64,000 bases of DNA from Rhodamnia argentea (lineage: Eukaryota; Streptophyta; Magnoliopsida; Myrtales; Myrtaceae). Shown piece by piece: positions 13,410 through 25,059 of the stretch. The stretch spans positions 26,157,294 through 26,221,293 of the forward strand of contig NC_063155.1 in the NCBI RefSeq assembly GCF_020921035.1, read 5' to 3'. The notes beneath the pieces were generated by a model, which saw only the letters and a list, made by a program, of their open reading frames with translations, did no database searches and was not told where the DNA came from. The position numbers were made by a program, and so were the translations under genes. Numbering within the stretch: the stretch's first letter is position 1; every line of letters begins with the position of its first letter.

Positions 13410-14437
13410 TTATATTTCATATTGGCCTTGGAAGAAATGGCAAAACTACTTGGAAAATATCTACAACTGAGGCAAATGTTTTTGAGTCGTTATGCACTTC
13501 CCGAGTATCAGCTATGAGCTTGTAATTCCACCGGAGACGGTTTTTTCTTGCAGTAGACACCAGTTCTTTCTGATAAGAATTGTATACAACCACCTTAAAA
13601 TTAAACAATCTACAAAGGTAACTGTTCTCTTTCCACCTGAAAGTAGCCAAAAAAATGTCTGTAAACAAGCATCAAGGACAAGGGCACTGAGCAGTATCCA
13701 TGACACAACTTTGGCAAAGTCATGAATCCCAAACAATTACGATATGTCGATATCTTCACATGAGTCAGGAATATCATCCTTCCTAGATCAAGATGTATCG
13801 CAACAGCAACTTGCTCTTAGGCTATTGATAAGTAAGATCACGAGACTACGTTCGCAACAAATGAAGGACAGAGGTGATAACAACTTTGTATTTGGCATTA
13901 CTTGGGTATAATCGAATGTTCAACATATGCTGAGCAACTTTTTCCACTCTCCCTACTAGAAAGTTAAAAACTATACCACTGCGTTGGAGCACAGTTCCAG
14001 CTTAGTGCATAATGTTGAAGGCCTTACATATACACAACGCCACTGAGTTCATAATCGTATATAGAACAACCAAAAGTTGAAAATCTTGAAAGAACCCAAG
14101 TTGCAAAAGCAAATCCATACGATCTATCTATCTTATTCTGTATATTCAGAGTAATATTTCCAACATGTGACTGCCATTGTCAACCCCCTTTTTGAAGTCA
14201 TTGTATGCTGAAGAACAATATAAAGATCAGTATAATGAATTACCTACCGACATGGTTGGGAGCCATCTAGTTTTGTTGTCCGCATCAAACCAATGGTGGA
14301 AAAGCTCGACCGAGAAAGCCCAGATACTAATTGACATATGAGAGCCTAAAGAATAACAAAAATGCCGATGGACTTAAACTTCTAATGCAATTCTCCTCTT
14401 CCAGATAGAATTATATAAACCCTGTGCTTGCACATAG
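13410..14437. other. Spacer and 3' flank of the membrane-protein gene
   Basis: No gene is supported here. The stretch contains only short overlapping open frames on both strands, without a recognisable domain. The part next to 14437 is probably the 3'UTR of the minus-strand membrane-protein gene. Confidence 0.5.
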
Positions 14438-15526
14438 TTAGATACCCATTGATTCAGCAGAGCTAGCCATAATTTCCAAAATCGGTTGCCGGTCTACACG
14501 CGATGCTTCCATGCTATGTGATCTGCAACTGAAATAAAATACTGCACTCATCATGGAATCAATAAGCACCAAAAATGAGTACATTATCACCAAGAGAGGC
14601 CCTTCCCATATCCTCGAGGACCCATCTCCGTAGCTCAATACCTTGACTCTATGCTCAAACAAGCCCTGTATAAATGCCATCCCGATTGTGGACCCAAGGA
14701 ATATCAGGAGCCCTACATGAGTCTGGCCCTTTATCAGAGCACTCGACCGGAACAATGCCTGAGGTCCAGAAACATCCTCCAGTACACATATGACTATAGC
14801 AATGTTACAAATAATAATGGCATTAGCAAAAGTGACTGAGAAAACCAACCCTTCCAAAAGTGCTGCATAAACAATCAGATTTTCAGAAACTCCGATGATA
14901 GATAACACGCTACAAATGGCAACCAGAAGAACAACAAACAACGTGAGGCAGCCCACACTGACCATGCACGTCCACAAGTAAGTCATGACGATCCGCCTCC
15001 AAATTTTGGAGACTATCACAAAGAACATTGATGAATCGGCCCTCTTCTTCGAATAAGTACAGTCTACCGAGTATATAACAGCAGCTTTCGACAACAACGA
15101 CACCGTCATGAACAAGGGGAAGCTCAAGGCTGAAGAGATTGCCATCTCGGAGAATTTCTGGCACGAGTGTTTGACGAAAGGCCTCAGTGGGAGTCCACTT
15201 GACTTGGCCACTAGCATGAGCCTAATGGTCAACCTCTTCAGCATCGACTGATCGACCAACACATTGGACAAAGTTATTGCAGAAACAGGGCAGATGAGCA
15301 ATGTCGCGATCAGCATGAAGCTTGACAGATTGTACCGGAGAATCCTCACAGTTTCCCTCAAGATCTCCAATGCACTCATGTAATGGTACTGATGAATCTG
15401 ACTCTGCCCAAAAACCCCATTAACGGATGATTCCACATCCAAATTCTGCAAATGGGGTCCTTCAGATCCCTCACTCTTGGCTCGGGCCAACTTAATTCTC
15501 GGAGAGTTTCCAGAAGGCACCTCCAT
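14438..15526 (-). CDS. Plant multi-pass membrane protein of unknown function, single exon
   Basis: An uninterrupted frame of 362 residues runs from the ATG at 15526 (MEVPSGNSPRIKLARAKSEG). A further in-frame ATG at 15589 would add 21 residues; I prefer the internal start because its N-terminus is basic and hydrophilic like a cytosolic tail. Hydrophobic segments lie at about residues 67-88, 132-152, 180-210, 215-245, 270-290 and 308-332, so about six membrane spans are likely. A conserved-looking amphipathic motif (MSALEILRETVRILRYNL) precedes the first span. I recall a small plant family with this layout, including Arabidopsis At1g26650/At1g69430, which carries the misleading name 'son of sevenless protein'; that assignment is tentative. 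No catalytic motif is visible and no function should be assumed. The 5' leader extends toward 16018 and may contain an intron with donor CAG|GTTTTC. Confidence 0.85.
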   Translation of the reverse strand: MEVPSGNSPRIKLARAKSEGSEGPHLQNLDVESSVNGVFGQSQIHQYHYMSALEILRETVRILRYNLSSFMLIATLLICPVSAITLSNVLVDQSMLKRLTIRLMLVAKSSGLPLRPFVKHSCQKFSEMAISSALSFPLFMTVSLLSKAAVIYSVDCTYSKKRADSSMFFVIVSKIWRRIVMTYLWTCMVSVGCLTLFVVLLVAICSVLSIIGVSENLIVYAALLEGLVFSVTFANAIIICNIAIVICVLEDVSGPQALFRSSALIKGQTHVGLLIFLGSTIGMAFIQGLFEHRVKVLSYGDGSSRIWEGPLLVIMYSFLVLIDSMMSAVFYFSCRSHSMEASRVDRQPILEIMASSAESMGI

Positions 15527-17388
15527 TTTTCCCCTTGACCCAGTTCCGCAAAATTCAAGAACAATCAGATAAACATCACAAAAGCTCACTCAGCCCACGC
15601 AAAAGTCATAAAGAGCCGAACCGACCCATCAGATCTAAAACCTGGCATCCCGCATTTATAATGGCAATGCAGATCAGGTGAACAGAGAAGCATCGAATTC
15701 GGATCTGAGAAGGTGAAAACACAGAAGAGAAAACCTGAGTCCCCCACGAAATCGATGCAAGCGACCGAGCTCGAGCTGTAGAACTTGAAACGGAAATGCA
15801 AACCGTACTGTAAATCATCAGCTGACGTTCTTGAGGAGGAATTCACGAGTTCCAAGACGTGATTCCAATCGGACAAAGAGGAGGGATCTGGGGATTGCGT
15901 GAGGGAGAGGGGTCTCCGTGGGGAAACGAGAGTGGACGTGCGGACTGGGGAGCTCTTCTTGGCGCGAGTGGCATGGCGTTTTTGACACCGCCTTCCAGTC
16001 TTGGATAGTGTTCGCCCCATATGTTACCGCGAGTAGTTACGTCATGATATTGATTTAACAATTTACTATCACAGAAATTGGAAAAATATATTTCATGACA
16101 AACGATATTCTTACAATTGAAAACGTTATTGTCCCATTATGACACCGACCACCTTATTTCAGAAACACATTCGCTACAAATTGATTTTCAATGATTTCCG
16201 TACCAACGCTAAAAAGCATTTCGAATGTTCGAGTTTTGATTTAAAAAAAAAGAAAAGAAAATGCTTTATTGTATCTGCATAACAGTAATTATATTACAGC
16301 CGAGTAAGTCAGGTTATCCTCGACATCATCACTGAGCATTGTGTTATTGCCGGGCATTGCTGCCCGTGGCGGTGTGGCCTAGCCCGGTCGTTATCATTGT
16401 ACGAGCAAGATTGGGCGATATAGTGTGCTTTTATCGGATTCGTCTCTTCAATTCTCCACTCTCAAGGTTCTCCACGATATGCCTTCGCCGACCCTCCACC
16501 GATTGCATCGGACTTGGCCTAAGAAAGGCGAATCAAACTTATTACACTCATGCCTTCATGAGACATCACATCACCAATGTGCTTTGTCCTAAGGTTTACA
16601 TCAACCACGTGTCCAATTCATTGCCCATCTCTTGGGCCGTGGGCTTGGGATTTGACCTAAAATCAAACTCTGTTATCAACTCCGTTTCAGAGGCTACACT
16701 ATCCTTTTGCTGGTCATATGCAACCTTTAAACATCAAGATTAACTTACTATTCATCTATCGAAACATGCACGAAAATCTTCTCTCTCTTTGCTAGTGAAA
16801 TTCGAAAACCGCGTACCCGTTCGACTCCCCTAGAAGCCTCAATCTAGGGGGGCATGACACGTTGGATAGACTCGATGCTAGAATGGAAACACGTGCGTAT
16901 ATGTTCTCCGGTTTTTTCTTTTTTCCCGATTCGCCAAAGTCTCGAGAATTTCCTCGCACACTGAAATACAACTGACTTGAACTAGCTAAAAATTAATCAG
17001 TCCGACCCGGCTATACACCCCGCATGTCTTGATGACATTTCGGAATGCCGGAAGCGGTGGGCTTAGTTCAGATGCATGGTAAATGCATGGGCTTGGGCTT
17101 ACTAGGGCCCAACTAGCCATGCAGCCTTGCTCTTAGCTTCTCAGATTATCATGGTATATCGGAGCTCCTCTCATTTCTAATCCTCCAATCATGCCTCTGA
17201 TTCGTGGTTTATGAGTTATAGACACGGGTGATGTCCACATTTATAATCTATCAAGCTAGCCTTTCTATTATTTGGACCCACAAAAAAATAAAAAAATCTA
17301 GCCTTTCTATTTCACTTTTTGGACGCCAAGCTTGATAGGTCGAAAAGCTTTTTACATTATCGTGCGAAAGATTTTGGATTGAATTTAA
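15527..17388. other. 5' leader and promoter side of the membrane-protein gene, then gene-free DNA
   Basis: The segment 15527-16020 is GC-richer and probably holds the 5'UTR of the minus-strand gene. From 16020 to 17388 there is no supported gene. An open frame at 16339-16743 (134 codons, +) has no recognisable domain, no splice partners and a composition that suggests chance or a decayed repeat. Confidence 0.5.
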
Positions 17389-17631
17389 GGCTACATTTGT
17401 TTCGCGAAAAATAAGTGATTTGCGAAAACGTTTTTTCCTAAAAATGATCGTTTGTATTGCTTGAAATAATTACTCCATAAAAATATTTTCATCATCAACA
17501 GTAATTTATGTCTAAATAGTTTTGTAAACGATGACAATATTGTTCGTCCAATCATTCTTATCAGCGATATAACCGATCATTTTTTAGAAAATTTGTCCAA
17601 ATCAGTTATTTTTCGTGAAACAAACGGAGCC
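17389..17631. mobile_element. Tourist-like MITE (copy 1)
   Basis: A 243-base AT-rich element has inverted ends: the left end begins GGCTACATTTGTTTC and the right end read backwards begins GGCTCCGTTTGTTTC. The match continues through 'CGAAAAATAA-TGATTT', about 33 bases in all. It is flanked on both sides by TAA (17386-17388 and 17632-17634). A 3-bp TAA/TTA duplication with GG-starting ends is typical of PIF/Harbinger-derived Tourist MITEs. It carries no coding capacity. A related copy lies at 49798-49996. Confidence 0.85.
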
Positions 17632-17634
17632 TAA

Positions 17635-20600
17635 GAGGGGCGTGAAACTTCTTAAGCACCGATTAACAATATGTTTTGCATATCCCCATAGCATTAATGG
17701 GAACTTTAGTGCCATGTGCTATCTTCAACATTAACTCCGTGATTATTCGGGCGCATTAATACTGACGCGACGCCGTATTAATGATTGGCATCGATCAGGC
17801 TGCCTCAGACTTTTAATGCTTCTCCCGTTCTCACGCCCGGTCCTCGGTCAAAGTCGACCCCGTCCTCTCAGGGTTCGAGATTCAAGAAGCTCGCACCGCA
17901 TTAATTTCGGAAAGTTTAATGTCACAAGGTCCGTCCTTTATGTTGACATTTATCCCCATTTTCTTAATTGAAAAGGCAATTTAAATTTAAATAGATAAAT
18001 TTCGGGCCCATGAAATATATGGCTAGCTTCGTAGTGTAATTACAATTAGCACCAAGAACAAACGATTTTCCTTCGTTCAGACCCCGCGTTCTCGATATGA
18101 ATGTGATTTTTAATCCAAACCAAGCGCCTAAACACTTCGTCATGCATGTCCAAGAGAAAACCTTTGTCAAACGTGATCTAAGTGATCGATAAGTCATGAA
18201 GCTTAAGGAAAATCGCGGTGAAACCTCTGAATGCTTCGATACGACATCTATAATCTTTAGTGATACTAAGATGGCGTTTTCAGGTGACAAAGAATAGAAT
18301 ATGATCGAGGAAGTCGGCGTTATCGTGCATCCCTCCCGCCATCCCGAAATAGCTTCCCTTTAGTTACAATTTCGTCTTCGAAATGATAGATCCGTCCTTG
18401 AGCGCAACTAAAAATACAAGACTTAGCTTGATAGTCGGTCCCATGGCATCTAAGGAAATTATAATAGAATTACACTAAAGAAGAGTTCGATCCTCTCATC
18501 GATTAGTTTTTTTCTTTTTTATTGGTCGAAGTAACATTTCATTCATTTTTGACATAAATACAAGAGATAAATAACGTAGTCCAACCGCAAATCAAGACAA
18601 TTTTCAGACAACTTCAAAACAAAACAAGCTTAGCAAGATGAATCATCGTAACAAAGGTAGGAATCACATGCTTAACGAGCAGATCCGTGACTTCTTCAAG
18701 CCAAAATTGACAACCAATCTATCTTCAGTAATGAGCAAACACCTGGATCTCTGACCGATTAGTTAGATTGACAAAAGGTTCATGCATTTTCTTTGGTCGG
18801 AGGGACCAAATGTGAAATAGTTGACTAGAATTTGCCTTATGCTCTTTAGAAAGTCTATTTTGACGTGCGATTTCTCTCCCTCCATTGACCTCAATCAGTG
18901 CATCGTGACTTGCAAATTGTGCCCCACTTTCAACTTCTCTTGGGTGAGTCTAAGTGTGAAATTCAGCGATAGATAAACAACCATTATTGACGAAGGATTC
19001 GCTCAATGACTAAACATTTTTTTTCTTGAATTAGGCTGATATCGACAATGCCATTTGTAGAAGGGACAATTTTGGAAGCACGATCATTTGAATATACATA
19101 ATTTCATTCACACGGGTTGTATATGAACGGAGAAACCCTCCTTTTTTTGGTAAATTGTCAGTGATGAAAGTCTAAATGTACCTAATTTTTCGCCTGAAAA
19201 GAAGATGACTTCCGCCATTAACCACTTCTCATGCAACGGTTGACCAATTTTTATTCTCCAATATCCACTAGGGTTTACCAAATAAAAGGAACCGAGTTCA
19301 TTTCATATCAAAAAATCAGTCAAAAATGCGAGATCATGAGAAAAAAAAAAAAGTTGCTGATTGCTCGAATAACTTCAAAACTCACCGTTCTTGAGAGACT
19401 TTCATGTCCTCGGCACGTACCCTTCTCGTCCACTCAAATTAACTGTTGCTGGAGGTGAGAAGCCCTTCACTCTTTTTTCGTAAAGAATTCATCGTACCTC
19501 GACACACAATAACAGAATTGTGAATGAGGGGAATATCATACTCGAAAGTGACAAGAAATTTCTCGCCCCATGATTAGCAAAAGGAAGGCCAAAAAAATAA
19601 CAATTAAAGATTCATCCACGAGCAATGGACACAAGAACTTTAACATTATGTATCAAAGTGGGAGAGCAAGCACAGCTTTCATGGAGTTGGTGAGATAGGT
19701 AGTAGCGTAGGGGGAACAAGTTGTTGGACCTCGTGGGGAGAGCGGTATTGTAGCTGTTTCCCACAACACAATGATCAGGGTTTGGCATAATTTAACTCAT
19801 CAATGGCCGCATAAATTACGTTTAAACATATTAATACATGCTTCTTGTCCCATTGTCTTTAGGGTTTCCACGATCCGTCTAGAACGAACTAACCATTATA
19901 CAAGTCCGGGTTCGTCGACGACTCTTCACTTGCTCCTTCCAAGACCCATTAAAGAACGATGACAATATCAATCAGTTGATTTGGTCCCGTATTGATCCTG
20001 ATATAATAGCGACTTAGAATATGGAAGAGAGATTCTTCTCATGATTGAGTTTGCTTTTAGACGGAGACATGATTTTGTGCGTGCGCACTAGTTTATAGCG
20101 TTGATTATCGTTTTTGTTCCAACCCCATTAGGTTTTATTCTCACGATCGGTTTGGAATCACGAGGCTAAGCTCAATGGCAAGAAGGAGTGGAGACGACAT
20201 TTTCATCGTCCATACGTAGGAATTCATCCCCTATGAAAAGGAGGTAAAGAAAAGGTCGAAGAAAGACAGCTTCAAAGTCTCTCAAATTAAAACCGTAGGA
20301 TGCTGACTTGACTTTCATTTAACTTATCATGCTCAATAGTCCAAAACCCTAATCTTGGCCTCCTCTTTATAGTTACACGAGATCATTGGAATTATAGGAT
20401 TGGTAACATTGGACAAAACCCGTATACATGACACGAGATAATAAGTAACAAATTATTTTGGCCGTGACGTTTGGATGCTAACATGAATTGACCAAACCGC
20501 AATAATAGATATGATATGCTAAGCTGAATTTCTAATCCTAATGTATGCTAAGCTGACTTGCTAAAACATTAATATGGTGCTACTCTTGGCTCGACGAAAT

Positions 20601-21633
20601 ACGCACATTTGACATCTATGGATCACGACCTAGGAAAAGCTCTTATAGAGTCTGGACAAATGTGTTAGGGACATGATGTGGAACATCTAACTAATAATTT
20701 CAAAAATACAAATTAATTTCAGTTTCTGATGCATCAGAATCAATATGTCCTTACATTACAAAATCACGTATAATCGCAACTTGTGAGCGCTCTCCCATGC
20801 CCCCACTACTACTAACGCTTATCAAGTCCCATTAAACATCAATAGAGCATCTTTGTGAACTGAAAAATCAGCAGCTGAAAAGGGACAACCTTTGATTGCT
20901 ACTTTTGCACATTAGAAAGACACATTATCTCCCACAAACTGAGATTGGGGCGTAGGGTTCTCCATCAATCATTTGTGCGTTAGAAACTCTTGTTCGGCCA
21001 CATACCAAACCATAGTCACAAGGAGTTGGGTGGAGCACAAAATTCATCGGTTTAGTACCCAATTCAGTTGATAGGGGTCGGGTACGAGACCACGGCGAAC
21101 CTAATCAAGAGATGTGTTGCGAGTACGAAGAGTTTCTTTACGGATTGATTCTTGAACTAAATTTGGTGTGTCGTGACGATGACCCTATTGACTCGTTGCC
21201 CCTGTTAACAACTTCCACAAAAGTTAGGCCACTCGAGTTTAACCAACATAAAATACCTGTCAAGGTTAACTATTTGAACGACCTCAAAGTCCCACCTCCT
21301 CAATTTCTTTGGAAGAACATGATTCCCATGCCTACGTATATATTATTTTGCTGGAATTTCTACTTCATGGAATCAAAGTTTGGCGGCAGAAGAGGTTTAA
21401 GAAACGAGGAATCTTTGGGGAATTGAAACTAGGGTCGACATCTTTCTCTCATTGACAAGACGGTCTTGAGTTAGATGAGAGCTCAAGCGAAGAGCGATTC
21501 GTCTCTTTATGTGTTATGATTCTTTTAAAAGCCAAAATTGGGGGTCATTAGGTGGATCGAGTGGGACGTGAACGAGTGGGACGTGAACACATAAATTGAT
21601 GATTCTCTTGGTAAAGAGCCATTGTCAATCACT
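17635..21633. other. Gene-free stretch of 4 kb
   Basis: No coding gene can be supported on either strand; the open frames at 17964-18290 (-), 19231-19458, 19771-19962 and 21112-21426 (+) have no recognisable domain. The only structured part is a possible minus-strand retroposon tail near 18510-18770. The rest looks like old, mutated intergenic DNA. Confidence 0.45.
18505..18770 (-). repeat. Possible 3' end of a non-LTR retroelement or retroposed transcript
   Basis: Read on the minus strand, an open stretch (containing VTDLLVKHVIPTFVTM) ends at a stop and is followed by about 90 bases and then an A-rich tail ('aataaaaaagaaaaaaac', 18509-18527). An A tail after a decayed reading frame is what a LINE 3' end or a retroposed mRNA leaves. 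No reverse-transcriptase motif is visible and no target-site duplication was found, so the assignment is weak. Confidence 0.3.
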
Positions 21634-21642
21634 AAAGTTTAG

Positions 21643-22497
21643 TGGATAATTGCTAAAAATTTTCTAAACTTATTGTAATTATGTCAATCCAGTCCTAAAT
21701 CTTTTTTTTTTGTCGATTGAGTCCTAAGCCTTTTGCAAGTGTACCGATTCAGTCCATTTGACAGGTCGGAGTTGACGTAGCATCACCGGCGCCGATGTGG
21801 CAATTTTTTAGTAATATTATAATAATCTTCAAATTTTTAATTATTTTTTAACTTTTTTCAGTCCCTTTTTTTTGTAGTTTATTTTTTTAGAGGGTTTGGC
21901 TGGCAGTCCTGTCGACCACCGGCCGAGGGCCGGTGAGGTCTCTGGCCCCATGGGTGAGGGTCGTCGCCCTCGCCGCCCAATGGGCAAGGGCTCCCGACCC
22001 TCGCCCAGCTGCGGCGATTGCTCGCGGCAACCGCAAGGAGGGTCACGAGCCCTCACCCGGCCGTGATCGAAGGCTCGAGACCCTCGCGGCCCTCGCCCGG
22101 ATCCGGGCAACAGCCGCCCACAAGCCATCCCGGTGGCTTGGGCGAGGGTTGGGGGCCGACGGTTGTGAGCCATCACTGCCGCTAGCCGAGGGTTGGGGGC
22201 CAATGACCTTGCCTAAGGGGCCAACGACTTCGCCGGCCGTTGGCCGGTGGCCGGCATGGTTGCTGGCCAAATCGTAAAAAAAATAAAAAATAGGAAAGTT
22301 AAAAAAAGACAAACAAAGTTATTAAAAATTCAAAAATTATTAAAATATTATTTAAAAATTGCCACGTCGCTTCCTATCGGTTAAATGGAATGAATTGACA
22401 CAATTGCAAAAGGTTTAGAACTCAATCGGCCAAAAAAAATTTTATGATTGAATTGGCACAATTGCAATAGGTTTAAGATTTTTTTGGTAATTTTCCC
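21643..22497. mobile_element. Mutator-like foldback element with GC-rich core (copy 2)
   Basis: An 855-base element is bounded by a perfect 9-bp direct repeat AAAGTTTAG at 21634-21642 and 22498-22506. The arms are inverted copies: the right arm read backwards begins GGGAAAATTACCAAAAAAAT and the left arm begins TGGATAATTGCTAAAAATTT. Both continue with alternating 'caattcagtcctaaa' and 'caattgagtcctaag' blocks ending near 'agtccatttgac'. The core from about 21890 to 22270 is strongly GC-rich, with repeated 'ggcgagggtc' and 'gaccctcgcc' words. Long open frames on both strands through the core (21841-22203, 21933-22277, 22043-22312) are low-complexity artefacts. The perfect 9-bp duplication points to a Mutator-type transposase acting in trans and to a fairly recent insertion. 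Confidence 0.88.
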
Positions 22498-22506
22498 AAA
22501 GTTTAG

Positions 22507-23023
22507 GAGCTGAACAAAGGCAAGAGCACCAAAGAATACAAATCCTTGCCTCTCTGCTATGATGGAGAGACCCTCTTATGTCCTTCTCGCACGAATTTCG
22601 TATCCGTAAAGTATTGTGTTGCCCTCGTGGATTGGATACTAAGGTACGGGTTTAAAACTCAAGTAATGACTCGATTCCGAGATGGTTCGTGATAGGAGAA
22701 TGGAGGGTGTGGTGCTGGCAATGCAATCTCGAACTCCATATAGACGTCCCTTTATTGCCTCCAATCGTTAACTTGGGTCTTTGATTCGATCCTGGTTCCT
22801 CTATCGGCCACATGCAATGTCACACCAAACCGATTGCAAGCTCTAATGAAAACTTGGTACTAACCTAAGCCCGCAACTCATTATTACTTTGCCTTCTTCA
22901 TGTTTGACCGCGTTTCCTCCATTCTCGATCGGGGAGATGCCGTTAGTGGATTACGAGTATGGACAACTGTCGCATCTAAACTTATTTGAGAAGAAATGAG
23001 GGCAATGTCCAAATTTGTAACCT
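22507..23023. other. Gene-free spacer between two foldback elements
   Basis: No open frame or repeat structure of note is visible between foldback copies 2 and 3. Confidence 0.5.
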
Positions 23024-23032
23024 ACCAATAGG

Positions 23033-23598
23033 AGGAAAAACTACCAAAAAAGTCTTAAATCTATTGTAATTGTGCTAATTTAAGTCCTAAATATTTTTTT
23101 TACCAGTTGAGTCATAAACCTTTTGCAATTATACCAATTCAGTCCATTTGACCGGCCGACAACGATATGACAAATTTTTTAATATTATTTTAATATTTTT
23201 CGAATTTCTTGATTATTTTTAAATAAATTTTTTCTATCTTTTATTTTTCTTTTCATTTAGCGGCTGCTGGGCGAGGGCTCGCGACCCTTGCCCAATCGCG
23301 ACGAAGGTTCGTGGTCCTTGTCGGCCATTGGGCGAGGGCTCCTAGGCCCTCGCCAAGCTAGCCACTTGCAAGCCAAAACACAAAAGAAAAGAAAAGAAAA
23401 AAAAGATAGAAAAAAATTATTTAAAAATTTGAAAATTTGTCACGCCAGCGCTCCCAACGCTACGTCAGGACAAGCCGGCCAAATGGACTAAATTGGCACA
23501 ATTATAAAAAGTTTAAAACTCAATTGACAAGAAAAAAAAAGTTCATGACTGAATTGACACAATTGCAATAAATTTATGATTTTTTCGGTAATTCTCCC
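23033..23598. mobile_element. Mutator-like foldback element with GC-rich core (copy 3)
   Basis: This shorter 566-base relative of copy 2 has the left end AGGAAAAACTACCAAAAAAG, and the right end read backwards begins GGGAGAATTACCGAAAAAAT. The same internal blocks follow ('agtcataaaccttttgcaatt', with one mismatch between arms). The GC core is at about 23265-23365 and again carries 'gggcgagggctc'. Flanks ACCAATAGG (23024-23032) and ATCAATTGA (23599-23607) match at 6 of 9 positions, so the target duplication has decayed or the edge is off by a base. No coding capacity. Confidence 0.78.
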
Positions 23599-23607
23599 AT
23601 CAATTGA

Positions 23608-24990
23608 AAGGCAGGTTGGAAGGAGCTCTTTTGATTAAGAATGAAGGAAAATACGACTCTTCTCGTATTTTTAAATTGAAAAGCAGTAGAAAGATATATT
23701 TAGCTTTTAATATTGCTCTTGAACTTTTTAAATGTGCAAGTTCGAAATTTGTATGGTTTTACTATTAGGAATAGTACCAAAAAAGAACTAAACGTAATGT
23801 ATGGCGGTCAATTCATCCATAACTTTTTTTGTCAATTTAGTCTTGAACCTTTTGACAATTTGTTAATGTAGTTCTTCTAGTCACTATTCGTCTAAAATTG
23901 TAGTTGAACAACTAAAGCTAACGTGGATTGTTTTTACAATTTTTTAAAATATTTTCTTTTTTTCCTTTTGACGTCGCAGATCTCGCTAGTCGAAAATTCA
24001 AAGGGAAATAAGAAAAGCATTAGCATAGAAAAGAAAAATGAAAAAAAGGATTTTTTTTTTTTTTACAGAAATCAATTTCCAAGATTGTTCCTCATTTTGA
24101 AAACTAAAGTTAAAATAATAATAATGAAGAAAATACAGTAGAGCAAATAGGGAGAGCAAATTAATATGGAGAGCTACCTAAGCTGACTTTAGAGGACGGG
24201 CCCGACTCATCAGTCAAGTGCATACAACCAAACGTCACGGTATATAGTGATGTCCTCAAATAGAAATTTCCCTAATGCCATCCCTCAAGATTAATCGTGG
24301 CATATATTGATCATCAACATGAAAGGATGTTAGAATTAACAAAAGAGCTAACTTAAATTGTCTGTACAAAAGATGTAATAGTTACATGGATCCTATGCTT
24401 CTTAGAACTTCAAGGGAAAATTACCCTATCGGTGCGAAATTCCAATATTTCCCTTCCAGCGAAAGATCGCTGACATGGTAATCTAGTCGTCGTTCACTAT
24501 CCTATGTGGCACACACTAAATAACCTATCAATAAGCCATAATATTCTCATACCGATATAGTTCATATAAATCTGTCCGAATATTATGTTACATGGCGCAA
24601 CGCGCACGATGAATATAATTCAAAACCCCGGAACCTATCATGCGCCAATCAATCTTGAACTTTTGAAACATAGAACTATATGGTCCCGAACTACGTATAC
24701 TTACGAGGAAAAAGAAACATGCGACCGTGTTCTTATGTGATAAGCTTTCAAAAGTCTCCTCCCTCGTGATGCCCACACAAAAATATGAGAAAAAGTCAAA
24801 GTCGGATGTTCTCCTTCCAAGCCAACCCGGCAAAAAAAAAAAAAAAGCGAGTTCGGTTCACGGCCAATGAACGTGCTTCCCAGTTGAATGCTTGGCGCCC
24901 CAACAAGTTCAGTCTCGAGTTTACACTGTGAGAACTCGCGACATGAGTTACATGGCTATATAATAATAGCAAAAGTACCATGCATGGATG
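23608..24990. other. Gene-free stretch with a partial foldback arm
   Basis: At about 23766-23900 a sequence beginning 'aggaatagtaccaaaaaag' and containing 'gtcaatttagtcttgaacc' resembles one arm of the foldback family. No matching right arm was found, so it is a fragment. The remaining DNA to 24990 has no supported gene; the open frame at 24588-24833 (-) has no recognisable domain. Confidence 0.45.
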
Positions 24991-25018
24991 ATGTATTGGA
25001 TCATATAAAGAGGAGAGA

Positions 25019-25020
25019 GA

Positions 25021-25053
<33 letters not shown>
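25019..25053. repeat. (GA)n microsatellite upstream of the DUF1336 gene
   Basis: An almost perfect GA dinucleotide run. A (CT)n run follows at 25206-25227. Both lie about 1.7-1.9 kb before the DUF1336 start codon, where the distal promoter or the first leader exon would be. Confidence 0.9.

Positions 25054-25059
<6 letters not shown>

Noticed and set aside
15586-16020. 144-codon minus-strand open frame just upstream of the membrane protein gene
   Set aside because: Looks like its 5' leader; basic, low-complexity, and not joinable to the downstream frame by clear splice signals.
16339-16743. 134-codon open frame
   Set aside because: No recognisable domain, no conserved motifs, and located in repeat-rich DNA.
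21841-22312. Three long overlapping open frames on both strands, rich in Arg, Pro, Gly and Ala
   Set aside because: They lie in the GC-rich core of a foldback transposon, where stop codons are rare by composition; no domain and no splice partner.
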